44,738 bases of DNA from Planctomycetota bacterium (GTDB taxonomy: Bacteria; Planctomycetota; UBA1135; GCA-002686595), in the NCBI GenBank assembly GCA_016795205.1, contig JAEUHZ010000040.1, positions 1 through 44,738 on the forward strand, given 5' to 3'. The position numbers were made by a program, and so were the translations under genes. Positions 15,986-24,825 of the stretch are shown here, in pieces. Numbering within the stretch: position 1 is the first letter of the stretch; every line of letters begins with the position of its first letter. Below the pieces are notes generated by a model that was not told the DNA's origin, ran no database searches, and worked only from the letters and a program-made list of their open reading frames with translations.

Positions 15986-17113
15986 CTACAGGTTGCCCAG
16001 GCTGATCGCGTCCGTCGGACAGTTCCGCGCGCAGGCGTGGTCCTTCGTGCACTCGTAGTTCGAGAGCTTGCGCACGGTCGCGCGGCCGCCGCGGGCCCAG
16101 AAGGCGTCGGTTTCGCACACGACCTCGCACTGGCCGCAACCGATGCAGCGCTCGGGATCGATGCGCACGGAAACGAAGTCCCGCGGCGTGACCGGACAGG
16201 CCAGGCCTTCGATGACCACCGGCTGCACGAGGTCGCGCGTCGCGCTGTGCGAGGTCAGGACCTTGATCGTCTCCTCCTCGCCAGCGCGGATGACGTCGGC
16301 CAGCTTCTTGAAGTCGAAGCGACTGGCTTCGGCGACCTTGGGCTGCACGAGCGCGACGGTGTGATCGGCGTGCATGTGCAGCATCTGCTCGACCAGCACC
16401 TCCTCGACGATCTCGAACGTGCGGTAGAGCGTCGAGAGCAGGCGGTTCTTGTAGTCCGGGGTCTTGAACGTGCCCTTGACCGACAGGTCGATGGCGATGA
16501 CCAGGTCCGCCCCCAGCGTCTTCGCGAAGCGCAGGGGCAGCGAGTCGACCATGCCGCCGTCCATGTAGCTGTAGCCGTTGCGCTCGTAGGGCTCGAAGAT
16601 GCCCGGCAGCGCGCACGAGCTGTAGACCGCGTCGACCAGCGGGATGTCGTCCATCCCCGGCGTGCCCCAGAACACGGTGCCGCCCGTCTCGAGCCGCGTC
16701 GCGTTGCAGAAGAAGGGCACGCGCAGCTCGCCGAAGCGCATGGGCGGGAGGATCCGGCGCAGCGAGTTCTTGAGCGTGTCGCCGTGGTACACGCTCGTCG
16801 TGCGCACCCCCTTGAGGAGCATCTTCACGAAGTTCAGGCGGAAGTAGTCCTCCTTCTGGACCGCCGCGACGAGCGACTCGATGCGCTCGATCGGGATCCC
16901 GCCCGCCGCCATGGCCCCGATCAGCGAGCCGATGCTCGTGCCGACGATCGCGTCGACCTGGATGCCCAGCGTGCGCAGCGCCCGCAGCACCCCGATGTGC
17001 GCCATCCCACGCATCCCCCCGCCCCCCAGGACCAACACCGTGCGCGGCCGCTGCGTCCCGCGCAGGTGGATCGTCGACGTGCTTCCGTTGGGGCTCGGCG
17101 CGGGGGGCGACAT
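15986..17113 (-). CDS. Patatin-like phospholipase fused to C-terminal ferredoxin domain
   Basis: The product has 375 residues and no signal peptide. The patatin domain spans about 24-300: oxyanion loop LGGGGMRGMAHIGVL (29-43), nucleophile elbow GTSIG with Ser60, and the catalytic dyad Asp185 in YMDGGMVDSLP. All catalytic parts of an RssA-type lipid acyl hydrolase are therefore present. Residues 318-370 are a bacterial-type ferredoxin: C323-x2-C326-x2-C329-x3-C333, then C355-x2-D358-x2-C361-x3-C365-P. The second motif has Asp where a Cys is expected, as in the aspartate-ligated cluster of Pyrococcus furiosus ferredoxin. I infer one normal [4Fe-4S] cluster and one Asp-ligated or labile cluster. 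The fusion suggests redox control of the hydrolase; that is speculation. The downstream membrane-protein gene starts 33 bp later. Confidence 0.87.
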   Translation of the reverse strand: MSPPAPSPNGSTSTIHLRGTQRPRTVLVLGGGGMRGMAHIGVLRALRTLGIQVDAIVGTSIGSLIGAMAAGGIPIERIESLVAAVQKEDYFRLNFVKMLLKGVRTTSVYHGDTLKNSLRRILPPMRFGELRVPFFCNATRLETGGTVFWGTPGMDDIPLVDAVYSSCALPGIFEPYERNGYSYMDGGMVDSLPLRFAKTLGADLVIAIDLSVKGTFKTPDYKNRLLSTLYRTFEIVEEVLVEQMLHMHADHTVALVQPKVAEASRFDFKKLADVIRAGEEETIKVLTSHSATRDLVQPVVIEGLACPVTPRDFVSVRIDPERCIGCGQCEVVCETDAFWARGGRATVRKLSNYECTKDHACARNCPTDAISLGNL

Positions 17114-17152
17114 GGAGGGACGTCGAGCCTCATCGGCCAGATCGCCCGTTCA

Positions 17153-17242
17153 GTTGACAGCGGTGCCAGTTTGGCTCGTCAACCCCTCCGTCCTGCTGGC
17201 GGGACGGAGGGGTTGACGAGCCAAGCTGACACCGTTGTCAAC
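17153..17242 (-). terminator. 40-bp inverted repeat at the end of the HEAT-protein gene
   Basis: The arms 17153-17192 and 17203-17242 match at 37 of 40 positions around a 10-base loop. The right arm includes the stop codon of the HEAT-repeat gene (17238-17240). On the minus strand the transcript would fold into one hairpin of about 40 pairs immediately after that gene. There is no T-run after it, so it is not a textbook intrinsic terminator. It could stop transcription, protect a 3' end, or insulate the patatin gene, whose start is 40 bp further on. Confidence 0.6.
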
Positions 17243-20144
17243 GGGTCGCGTTCAGGCGGTCGAGCGCGGCCCGTACCGCCTTCCGCACGCCCTCGTCGGG
17301 GTCCTGGAGCATGCGGACGAGGCGCGGGAGGTGCTCGACGCCCTCCAGCGTCGCGAGGCCGCGGGCGGCCTCGGCGCGGGTCGCGGGGTCCTTGGAGTCC
17401 AGCAGGGCGGCCAGGTCGGCGATGGCGGCGTCGCGCTGCTGGGCGCCGCTCGTGCGCTGCTTCCAGCTCTGCTTCTGCTCCAGGAACGCGCGGATCTCCG
17501 CCACGCCCTCCAGGCAGGCCTTGCGCGCGTCGGCGTTCGGCGCGAGCTCGGCCCCGCGCAGCAGGATCTCGGCCGCCTCCTCGCTGAGGTAGCCGGCGAT
17601 CGCGCTCGCGATCGTCGCGCCGTCGCGGCGCGACTGGGCCGGGTCGTGGAGCAGCTGCGCGAGCCAGTCGAGCCCTTGCGGCGGACGCAGGCGCGCGATC
17701 GTGCCGAGCGCGCCGGCGCGCGCGATCGACTCGGGGTCCGACAGCGCGGACCGCACCCCGTCCCAACGCCCCTGTTCGGCCTCCGCGCGCAGTGCCCAGT
17801 CCACGCAGGCCTTGGCCGTGCTCGTGCGCAGCGGGTGGAAGCGCGCCAGGATCTGTCGGGACCGCGCGGCGGGGCCCGACGCTCCCGTGCGCAGCGTCGC
17901 CCGGATGAGCTGGCCGACGATCTCGTCCGGCACCGTGGCGTCGAGCACGGGCGGCACCGCCGCGAGCAACGCCTCGATCGGCACGTCGTCACGCAGCGCG
18001 TGCGCCCAGGTGGTCACCAGCCACGGGTCGGCCTCGGCCGCGCCCCAGGCCGGCTCGGTCAGGACGCGCACGACGAGGCTCGAGAGGCTCGACTCCTCAC
18101 GGACAGCCGGCAGGAGCGACATGCGGAACGAGCGACGCAGCGCGGGGTCGAGGATCACGCGCGCGACACCCGCGCGGACCTCGGGCGAACGGTCCGCTTG
18201 CGCGAGCTGCCAGCCGATCGCCTCGGGATCGGCGCTGACGGCGGAGGCGTGGCGCAGGAGGCCTTCGACGAGCCCGGCGTCGAGCAGGCTCCAGACCCCG
18301 GCGCGCTCCCGGTCCGCGGACGACAGCAAGTTCAGGAGCCCATCGGTGATCGCCCTGTCGGGCGCGGCCGCGATCGCCGCGCCGACCAGCGCGCGGGCAT
18401 CCGCCTCGGTGTCGAGGAGTCGCCACATCACACGCCAGCGCGCGTTCCCCAGCGCGTCCGTGTCGGACAGGCTCACGAGGCCCGGCGCCACGATCTCGCA
18501 CAACGCCGGAGACCAGGACGGCGCGGGCTCGAGGAGCTCGATCCCCCCGTTCGCGCGGTGCACGACGCCGAAGCGCGCGTACAGCTCGATCCGGCCTGCC
18601 CTGCGGACGCGCTCCACCGCGTCGGCGAGCACCCGGCGGAAGTAGGGCGCCGCCGCATCGGGCTCGGCGGGCAGGACGCGGATCACGGCCTCGCGCACCG
18701 CGGGGTCGCCGTCGCCCAGAAAGCGCTCGACCGCCGCCGCGTCCAGGCGCAGCCCGGCCGAGGTCGCCGTCCGCAGGGCCGCCGCGCGCACGGCCGGGTC
18801 GCGATCGGCGAGCAGCCGGTCGAGGATCGGCCGGTCCTCGGGCCGCATGGTGCGCTCGACGGTCGACCCGCCAAGGTCGAGGCTCGCACCCGCGGGCGTG
18901 TAGGAGAGGACGTCGAGCCGGCGCGGTTCGAGAGCGGCAGCGACCTGGATCCGCACCCCCGGCTCGGGGTCGTCGACGAGGGTCAGGAGCGACTCGCTGT
19001 GCGACTCGCGCGCGAGCTCGCCCGCGGCGGTGACCCGCAGTTCCGCTCGGGGCGATCGCAAGAGCGCCTCGAGGAGCGGCCGCACGCTCGCTCGGTTCCC
19101 GCGGGACTTCAGCGTCCCTGCGACGCGCGCGGCGGCGCCGGGTTGTCCCGAGTTCGCATAGGCCAGGACCGCCTGGCGCAGCGGCTCGTCGAGCGCGTCG
19201 AACTCGGCCAATCGACGCACGTACTCCAGGGCATCGCCCGCCGCCAGAGGCTCACGGACGAGCTCCGTCGTCAGGTCCCGCCAGGCGGTCTCGACGAGCA
19301 TCGGTGGGCGATCAGACGTCGCGGAGTCGAATCGGAATTGGGGCGGATCGTCGTGCAGGATGTTGTCGGGAGCCGAGGGCAAGGCGCGCAGCACGCGCTT
19401 CGCGAACAGGAAGCCCGTGCGCGGCTCGCGCAGGAGCTTGACGGAGAGCGCGACCGCGCGCTGCGGCGCGCACTGGAACAGGAGCACCAGGGCGTCCCGG
19501 TCCCGGACGGGCAGTTGCTCGGGATCCTCTCGAATCGACCGCTCGAGCGCGGGCGCCGCGGCCGCGCCGAGTTCGAGGACGACGCCCGGCGTGCCGTTCT
19601 CCAGCGCGGCCCCGACGAGTCTGTCGATCCGGTCAGGTCCGACGCCCGTCGGCGTCGCACCGCTCAGGAACCGCGCGCGCAGCGCCGCGAGCCGCGGGTC
19701 GTCTGCGAGCGCCTCGAGGTCCGCGCGACGCACGCGATCCTCGGCCTGGGGCGCGAACAGCGCCGTGAGCGCCGCCTGCTCGCCGACGCGCTGGAGCAGG
19801 GACGCGGTGAGCTCGAGCGCCGTGAGCACGACCGCCTTGCGCCCCTCGAAAGGCACGCCGCGCGCGAGCTCGTCCCACACGGCGCTCAAGACCTCGCGGG
19901 CCGCCTCGGGCCTGCCGTCGACCTCGAGGTGGAGCTGCGCGCGGGCCAGATCGCGCCGCAGGGCGGCCAGGTCCTTCGGCGGCTTCGCGCCGGCCTGTCC
20001 GGCGCCGACGAGGAAGTCGTCCGCGACGGGCTTCGCGGCCGGCTTGGCGCCTTCCTGCGCACCGGACGTGGATGTGGGCGTCGCCCCGGCGGCCTGTGCG
20101 GGCAGCGCGAGGATCAGGCTGATGACGGTCGAGATCATGTCCAT
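17238..20144 (-). CDS. Secreted HEAT-repeat protein
   Basis: The product has 968 residues. ATG 20144 gives a signal peptide (MDMISTVISLILALPAQAAG) and has a purine-rich site (gagggaga) about 7 bases upstream; an upstream in-frame ATG would bury the signal. After a Thr/Ala/Lys linker the protein is almost wholly helical. Recurrent helix pairs carry the HEAT/PBS pattern 'D.DP.VR..A...L', for example LLADRDPAVRAAALRTA, FLGDGDPAVREAVIRVL, LLDSKDPATRAEAARGLATL and MLQDPDEGVRKAVRAALDRL at the very end. Such solenoids are protein-binding scaffolds; no catalytic motif is seen. It follows the response regulator gene by 99 bp on the same strand, so it may be the last gene of that operon or a regulated target. 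A 40-bp hairpin begins at its stop codon. Confidence 0.82.
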   Translation of the reverse strand: MDMISTVISLILALPAQAAGATPTSTSGAQEGAKPAAKPVADDFLVGAGQAGAKPPKDLAALRRDLARAQLHLEVDGRPEAAREVLSAVWDELARGVPFEGRKAVVLTALELTASLLQRVGEQAALTALFAPQAEDRVRRADLEALADDPRLAALRARFLSGATPTGVGPDRIDRLVGAALENGTPGVVLELGAAAAPALERSIREDPEQLPVRDRDALVLLFQCAPQRAVALSVKLLREPRTGFLFAKRVLRALPSAPDNILHDDPPQFRFDSATSDRPPMLVETAWRDLTTELVREPLAAGDALEYVRRLAEFDALDEPLRQAVLAYANSGQPGAAARVAGTLKSRGNRASVRPLLEALLRSPRAELRVTAAGELARESHSESLLTLVDDPEPGVRIQVAAALEPRRLDVLSYTPAGASLDLGGSTVERTMRPEDRPILDRLLADRDPAVRAAALRTATSAGLRLDAAAVERFLGDGDPAVREAVIRVLPAEPDAAAPYFRRVLADAVERVRRAGRIELYARFGVVHRANGGIELLEPAPSWSPALCEIVAPGLVSLSDTDALGNARWRVMWRLLDTEADARALVGAAIAAAPDRAITDGLLNLLSSADRERAGVWSLLDAGLVEGLLRHASAVSADPEAIGWQLAQADRSPEVRAGVARVILDPALRRSFRMSLLPAVREESSLSSLVVRVLTEPAWGAAEADPWLVTTWAHALRDDVPIEALLAAVPPVLDATVPDEIVGQLIRATLRTGASGPAARSRQILARFHPLRTSTAKACVDWALRAEAEQGRWDGVRSALSDPESIARAGALGTIARLRPPQGLDWLAQLLHDPAQSRRDGATIASAIAGYLSEEAAEILLRGAELAPNADARKACLEGVAEIRAFLEQKQSWKQRTSGAQQRDAAIADLAALLDSKDPATRAEAARGLATLEGVEHLPRLVRMLQDPDEGVRKAVRAALDRLNATR

Positions 20145-20243
20145 CGTGGTTCTCCCTCGGGGGTGCTGCCCCCGTGCGCCCGATTCGACGACGGCATGCC
20201 GCTCCATCCGTCACGCCGCGCGCACGCTCCGGTCAACGCCCCG

Positions 20244-20945
20244 TCAACGCTCGAACCGGTAGCCCACGCCGTGCACGGTCACGATGTGCCGCGGCGACTC
20301 GGGATCGGCCTCGATCTTCTTCCTGAGCTTGAGCACGTGCATGTCGACCGTGCGCGTGGTCGGGAACTCGTCCTGGCCCCAGGCGTTGTCGAGCAGCCAC
20401 TCGCGCGCCAGCGCCTTCCCCGGGTTCGCGAGCAGGACGCGCAGGAGCTCGAGCTCCTGCCGCGAGAGGCCCTGCCGCTCGCCGCTGCGCGTCACGGTGT
20501 AAGCCGCGAAATCGACCTCGCAGGCGCCGAAGCGCACCTTGCGCTCGGCCGCCGCGACGCCCGGAGCCTCGCCCTCCGTGCGGCGCAGGAGCGCGCGCAT
20601 GCGCAGCAGGAGCTCGCGCGTCGAGAAGGGCTTCACCACGTAGTCGTCCGCGCCGTACTCGAAGCCCTGCACGCGATCCCACTCCTCGCCGCGCGCCGAC
20701 AGGATCAGCACCGCGGACGCGAGCCGGTCCTCGCGGATCGCGCGCAGCACCGAGAAGCCGTCCCGTTTCGGCAGCATCAGGTCGAGCAGCACGATCTCGG
20801 GGCCGTGCGACAGGGCCAGCGCGAGGCCCGCCTCGCCATCGGCGGCCTCGAGCACCTCGAAGCCCTCGGCGCGCAGCGCGTCGCACAGCGCGAGGCGCAG
20901 CGGTTCCTCGTCCTCGACGACCAGGACGCGCGTCTTGGCGCTCAT
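20244..20945 (-). CDS. OmpR/PhoB-family response regulator
   Basis: The product has 233 residues. The receiver domain spans 1-120, with acidic pocket E11-D12, phosphoacceptor D55 (IVLLDLMLP), Ser83 and Lys105 (VVKPF). A winged-helix DNA-binding domain fills the rest: LSRQELELLRVLLANPGKAL, REWLLDNAWGQDEF, RTVDMHVLKLRKKIE, HIVTVHGVGYRFE. All key residues are present, so it should be a functional phosphorylation-controlled transcription factor. Its ATG overlaps the stop of the upstream kinase gene as ATGA (20942-20945), a coupled cognate pair. Target genes are not identifiable; the HEAT-protein gene directly downstream is the obvious candidate. Confidence 0.95.
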   Translation of the reverse strand: MSAKTRVLVVEDEEPLRLALCDALRAEGFEVLEAADGEAGLALALSHGPEIVLLDLMLPKRDGFSVLRAIREDRLASAVLILSARGEEWDRVQGFEYGADDYVVKPFSTRELLLRMRALLRRTEGEAPGVAAAERKVRFGACEVDFAAYTVTRSGERQGLSRQELELLRVLLANPGKALAREWLLDNAWGQDEFPTTRTVDMHVLKLRKKIEADPESPRHIVTVHGVGYRFER

Positions 20946-22813
20946 GCGTTCGTTCCTTCCAGGCTCGGGATGCGCAACGTGAAGCGCGCGCCGGTCCCGC
21001 CCTCCACGTCGTGGACCGCGATGCTACCGCCGTGCGCGCGCGCGATCCCGCGCACGAGCGCGAGGCCGAGTCCGGTGCCCGGCACCCCGGGCTCGGCGTA
21101 GCGCGCGAAGGGCTCGAAGATCCGCTCGCGCGCCGCGGGCGGGATGCCCCGGCCCGCGTCCTCGACCTCGAGGACCAGCTCGTCCGCCGCGCCGCGCGCG
21201 CGCAGCGCGATCCGCTGCGAGCCCGAGTGGCGCAGTGCGTTCTCGAGCAGGTTCCACAGAGCGCGCCGCAGCGCCTCGCGGTCGAGGCTCGCGGACGCGG
21301 GCAGGTCGCGCGACGCGACCTCGAGCTCGACCGCGTGCGCCGCGGCCCACGCGCGCGCTTCGTCGGCGAGGCTCGCGAACCAGGCCGGCACGTCGACCGG
21401 CTCGCGCGCGACCGCCAGGTCCTTGCCGCGCTCGAGGCGCGAGAAGTCGAGCACGGTGTCGACGAGGTTGCGCAGGCGCAGCGCCTCGCGACGGATGAGG
21501 CCGTGGTAGCGCGCGCTGGCCTCCGCGCCGACCACGCGGCCGGCCTCGAGGTTCTCGGCCAGGAGCAGGATCGACGCGACCGGCGTGCGCAGCTCGTGCG
21601 ACACGCCGGCCACGAACGCGGCGCGCGCTTCCGCGAGGTTGCGCTCGCGGGCCAGCGCGCGCGCCGCGACGAGGCCCGCGACGGCGCACAGGATCGCCAG
21701 CGCGACGAGGCCCGCGGCCAGCACGCGCGCGCGCGAGCCCTCGCGCGCCAGCCAGGCGCCGACGTCGGCGCAGGCAACCGTGAAGCCCAAGTGGCCCGGG
21801 ACGAGCTCGACGCGCGCGCGCAGCGGCTCGAGCGCCGGATCGCCGGCGACGTCGGCGACGATGCCCGCCGGCAGGACCGGTGCCGCGCTCTCCGCGAGCA
21901 GCGCGCGCACGGCCTCGGTCTCGACCACCAGCCCCTCGCAGCCGCCCGACGGCGCGGCGCGCGTCGCGAGCAGGCGGCCGGCCGCGGGCGCGAGGCGCCA
22001 GGCGGAGCCCTCGCAGCGCGGGAGCATCCCGCCCGCGCGCTCGAGCGCCGCGGCCCGCAGGCGGCGCGCAACCAGGTCGAGGAGCTGTTCCGTGGACGCA
22101 CGCTCGGGACCGGCGGCCGCCGCGAGCCGTTCCGCAGCGACCTCGAAGCGTGGATCGAGCGCAGCCGTATCGTCCGCGACGGGCAGCAGCAGCTCGCCGC
22201 GTGACGCCGCCAGCGCCAGCTCGACCGCGTCGCGTGTGCGCTCGGCCGGGTCCAGCGCCGGCTCGACCGCCAGGTAGATCGCGAGCGGCGCCGCGAACCC
22301 CGCGACGCCGATCCCGCCATCGACCGCGCCGCGCGCGGAGCGCCAGGTCTCGGCCGCCCGCGCGCGCTCGCCGGCCGCGAGCGCGGCTTGCACCAGCCGC
22401 AGGATCGAGTGCGCGCGCGCATGCGCGCCGCGCGCGGACTCCGACGCCGCGCGCGCGAGCTCGAGCGCGCGGACCGGATCGCGCTCCGTGAGCGCATCCG
22501 AGGCGAGCGCCGCGTGCACCGCCGATTCGGGCACGGGATCCAGCGCCGCCGGCGCAGCGCTGGCTGGCACGCCCTCCCCAAAGCGCAGGCTCGGCTCGAC
22601 CGCGAGCCGCGCCGGCAGATCTCGCAACGCGCGCCGCCACTCGGCGACCACCGCGTCCTCGACCTCCCCGGCAAGCTGCGCGAGCCGCGCCCGCGCGGCC
22701 GACTCCGGCGCCCGACCCGGCGCGAACGCCGCCGCCACGAGCGCCGCCGCCGCGACCAGGGCCAAGCCAAGCACGGTGCGTTCCGGAGCACGCGAGCGAC
22801 GCGGACCGAGCAT
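20942..22813 (-). CDS. Sensor histidine kinase with large extracytoplasmic sensor region
   Basis: The product has 623 residues from ATG 22813. TM1 lies near residues 12-34 (TVLGLALVAAAALVAAAFAP) and TM2 near 374-398. The roughly 340 residues between are an Ala-rich, mostly helical extracytoplasmic region with no sensor fold I recognise. HisKA follows, with the phosphorylated His406 in FVAGVSHELRTPVASILL. The ATPase domain has NLLENALRH (N box), DAGRGIPP (G1) and GTGLGLALVRGIARAHGG (G2). The open frame continues 42 codons upstream through an inverted repeat, but homology and hydropathy support the 22813 start. It is coupled to the response regulator by an ATGA overlap. The ligand is unknown. 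Confidence 0.9.
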   Translation of the reverse strand: MLGPRRSRAPERTVLGLALVAAAALVAAAFAPGRAPESAARARLAQLAGEVEDAVVAEWRRALRDLPARLAVEPSLRFGEGVPASAAPAALDPVPESAVHAALASDALTERDPVRALELARAASESARGAHARAHSILRLVQAALAAGERARAAETWRSARGAVDGGIGVAGFAAPLAIYLAVEPALDPAERTRDAVELALAASRGELLLPVADDTAALDPRFEVAAERLAAAAGPERASTEQLLDLVARRLRAAALERAGGMLPRCEGSAWRLAPAAGRLLATRAAPSGGCEGLVVETEAVRALLAESAAPVLPAGIVADVAGDPALEPLRARVELVPGHLGFTVACADVGAWLAREGSRARVLAAGLVALAILCAVAGLVAARALARERNLAEARAAFVAGVSHELRTPVASILLLAENLEAGRVVGAEASARYHGLIRREALRLRNLVDTVLDFSRLERGKDLAVAREPVDVPAWFASLADEARAWAAAHAVELEVASRDLPASASLDREALRRALWNLLENALRHSGSQRIALRARGAADELVLEVEDAGRGIPPAARERIFEPFARYAEPGVPGTGLGLALVRGIARAHGGSIAVHDVEGGTGARFTLRIPSLEGTNA

Positions 22814-22867
22814 GCAACGAGCATCGACGCCCGCCGGCCACCCACCTGTCAACGCGCTGTCACCATG

Positions 22868-22949
22868 TTCGAGGACGGTGATCGGTTCGTGCTCCCACCC
22901 CCCGTCCAAGGACGGAGGGTGGGAGGAGCGACCGGTCACCGTCTTCGAC
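22868..22949 (-). terminator. Imperfect 40-bp inverted repeat after the CFGD-module protein gene
   Basis: The arms 22868-22907 and 22910-22949 match at 32 of 40 positions, with the axis at 22908-22909. The repeat ends 12 bp from the stop of the minus-strand gene at 22962 and lies before the kinase start at 22813, so it is placed like a terminator or mRNA 3'-end structure. Its size and position copy the hairpin at 17153-17242, but the sequences are unrelated. Confidence 0.55.
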
Positions 22950-22961
22950 GGCGTGCCAACG

Positions 22962-24635
22962 TCACGGGGTCCAGGTGATCGTGATCCCGTTCGTCAGGTT
23001 GAAGGTCGCGGGCGTGCAGAACGGGGCCGCGTCGCGGTACCAGCCCTGGTAGTGGCGCGTGCCGCCCGCGGCCGGGATCAAGCCCGCGACGGACAACGGG
23101 GGGTCGATCCCGACCGGGAACGAGCTCGTGTTGCCGACGTTCGACTTGATCGAGAGCCGGATCACGGCCCCCGCGACACAGCGCAGGCCGTCGCCGAACA
23201 CGGCCTGGACCTGCGTCGTGCCCTGGAAGTACAGCACCGAGCTGTTCGGCATGTTCGTGCCGGTCAGCACCACCGAGTCCGCGCTGACCTGGGCGTTGCC
23301 GCTCGCGGTCAGGTTGGCGCCAGCGGCGAAGATCGAGTTCGCGCAGCCGTTCCCCGCCGCCCCCGCGTTGCCGCACGGGCAGGCCGCGGCGGTGTCGCCG
23401 AAGCAGTAGCCCGTGGCCGTCTGCGGACGCCAGCGCGTGTCGAGGCCATCGAGCTCGGCGCTGAATGGGATGCCCAGCGAGCGCGCCGTCGCCAGCCCGA
23501 GCCGCTCGGCGGGCACGAAGATGCCGGGGAACGGGGACAGGCCGCCGACGACCGGCGGGATCAGGATGTCGCCTTCGCAGATCGGGATGCCGGTCAGGCT
23601 GTCGGGCAGGCCGATGACGAACGAGCCGCGTCGCACGGAGAACAGCAGCATGTCGAAGGGCGTGCCCGGTCCCCACAAGTACGGTCCAGGCGCGGGTTGA
23701 TACCCCGGGATGCCGTTCTCGGCGAGCGCGAGCGCGTCGAGATCGTCGACGCCGAACGCCACGAGGTCGAGGCCCAGCGCGCCCGCGGGCGCATACACGA
23801 CGGGCGGACCACCGGGGGCGAGCGTCACGAGCACCGCGCCCGGCGCGAACCCGTTCGCGGGCCCCGAGCCCGTGTTCGGCAGACCGGTCAGCGGATCCGG
23901 CCAGGCCGCGTCGAGCGAGAAGTACACGGGGAAGGCGGCCGGCATGGGACCGTCGGCCGCGTCGTAGGCATCGACGTCGTCGCCGTCGGGGATGCCGAAC
24001 GGCAACGGGAAGTTCGGCTCGACGAGCCCGAAGCCGGGGTAGAGCGCGCCGCTGCAGCTCGCCAGGCCGTTTCCGTCGACCACGCCCGTGTTGCCGCCGG
24101 GCAGGATCGGCATCGGCGCGCCGGGCAGGCCCAGGTCGGCGAAGACGTCGGCCGCGCTGTCGCCGCAGGGCGCCTCGGCCAGGACGTTCGGCGCCAGCGG
24201 GGTCCCCGGGAAGCCGAGCGCGAACTCGTCGACGGAGAACTCGAAGGTGTGCGCCGGCGTCGGGCCCGGGCGCACGGGGAAGTCCACGCCGTACGAGAGC
24301 GCGTCGATCTCGGTCGGGCACGGCCCCAGGCCCGGCGGGCCGGCACAGGGCAGCGCGAAGCTCGGGATGCCGAGCCCCGCGCCCACGGGCCCGCCCGGGA
24401 TCGCCACGACGGCCGGCAGCGCCCCGAAGGCCGGCAGGCCGGCGGCCGCGGGCGCCAGCACGTCGCCGTGATTGGCCGGGATCAGCGCGCGCGACGGACT
24501 GAGCCAGTCGATCGAGAACGTGACGGGAACGGCCTGCGCGGCCGCGGACGGCGCGAGTTGGACGAGCAGCAGGGGCGCGGCAGCGAACGACGCGCCACGG
24601 AAGCCGGAACGGAGGGCGGAGGGCGAAGGACGCAT
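22962..24635 (-). CDS. Secreted protein with C-terminal CFGD/CPCGN module
   Basis: The product has 557 residues from ATG 24635. It carries a longer N-terminal signal region (about 34 residues, positive start, then FAAAPLLLVQLAPSAAAQA). Residues about 35-405 form a beta-rich domain full of Gly, Pro and Asp, with phrases such as FSVDEFALGFPGTPLAPNV, FGIPDGDDVDAYDA and LLFSVRRGSFVIGLPDS. I recognise these as a repeated theme in planctomycete secreted proteins, without a known function. Residues about 408-557 are the conserved module: CFGD, CPCGN, GNGCANS, MPNSS, YFQGTTQ, FGDGLRC, YQGWYRDA, FC, FNLTNG, ending ITWTP. Six Cys are shared with the module at 38701-39159. The 190 bp to the divergent CoA-ligase gene must hold both promoters. 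Confidence 0.83.
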   Translation of the reverse strand: MRPSPSALRSGFRGASFAAAPLLLVQLAPSAAAQAVPVTFSIDWLSPSRALIPANHGDVLAPAAAGLPAFGALPAVVAIPGGPVGAGLGIPSFALPCAGPPGLGPCPTEIDALSYGVDFPVRPGPTPAHTFEFSVDEFALGFPGTPLAPNVLAEAPCGDSAADVFADLGLPGAPMPILPGGNTGVVDGNGLASCSGALYPGFGLVEPNFPLPFGIPDGDDVDAYDAADGPMPAAFPVYFSLDAAWPDPLTGLPNTGSGPANGFAPGAVLVTLAPGGPPVVYAPAGALGLDLVAFGVDDLDALALAENGIPGYQPAPGPYLWGPGTPFDMLLFSVRRGSFVIGLPDSLTGIPICEGDILIPPVVGGLSPFPGIFVPAERLGLATARSLGIPFSAELDGLDTRWRPQTATGYCFGDTAAACPCGNAGAAGNGCANSIFAAGANLTASGNAQVSADSVVLTGTNMPNSSVLYFQGTTQVQAVFGDGLRCVAGAVIRLSIKSNVGNTSSFPVGIDPPLSVAGLIPAAGGTRHYQGWYRDAAPFCTPATFNLTNGITITWTP

Positions 24636-24825
24636 GGGTGGGCCTCGGGGTGGGAGCCGTGGGGTGCGGGCGCGGTGGCCACCGCGCCCCCCTCCACGTG
24701 ACGCCCGCGCCGTGAGCGTGGAACGGATTCCGGCCTGTCTCCGCGGCACCCGGCGCTGCGGAAACGCTTGAGCGCGGCAGCGCGCGCCGGCAGCCTGTCC
24801 AGATGCCGATCCGAGCTGCCCGCCC

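Noticed and set aside
20145..20207. Upstream start for the HEAT-repeat protein at 20207
   Set aside because: It would put 21 polar residues before the signal peptide. ATG 20144 has a good ribosome site and a proper signal sequence.
22814..22939. Upstream extension of the histidine kinase frame to 22939
   Set aside because: It crosses the 40-bp inverted repeat and would place 42 charged, non-homologous residues before the first membrane helix. ATG 22813 is the better start.
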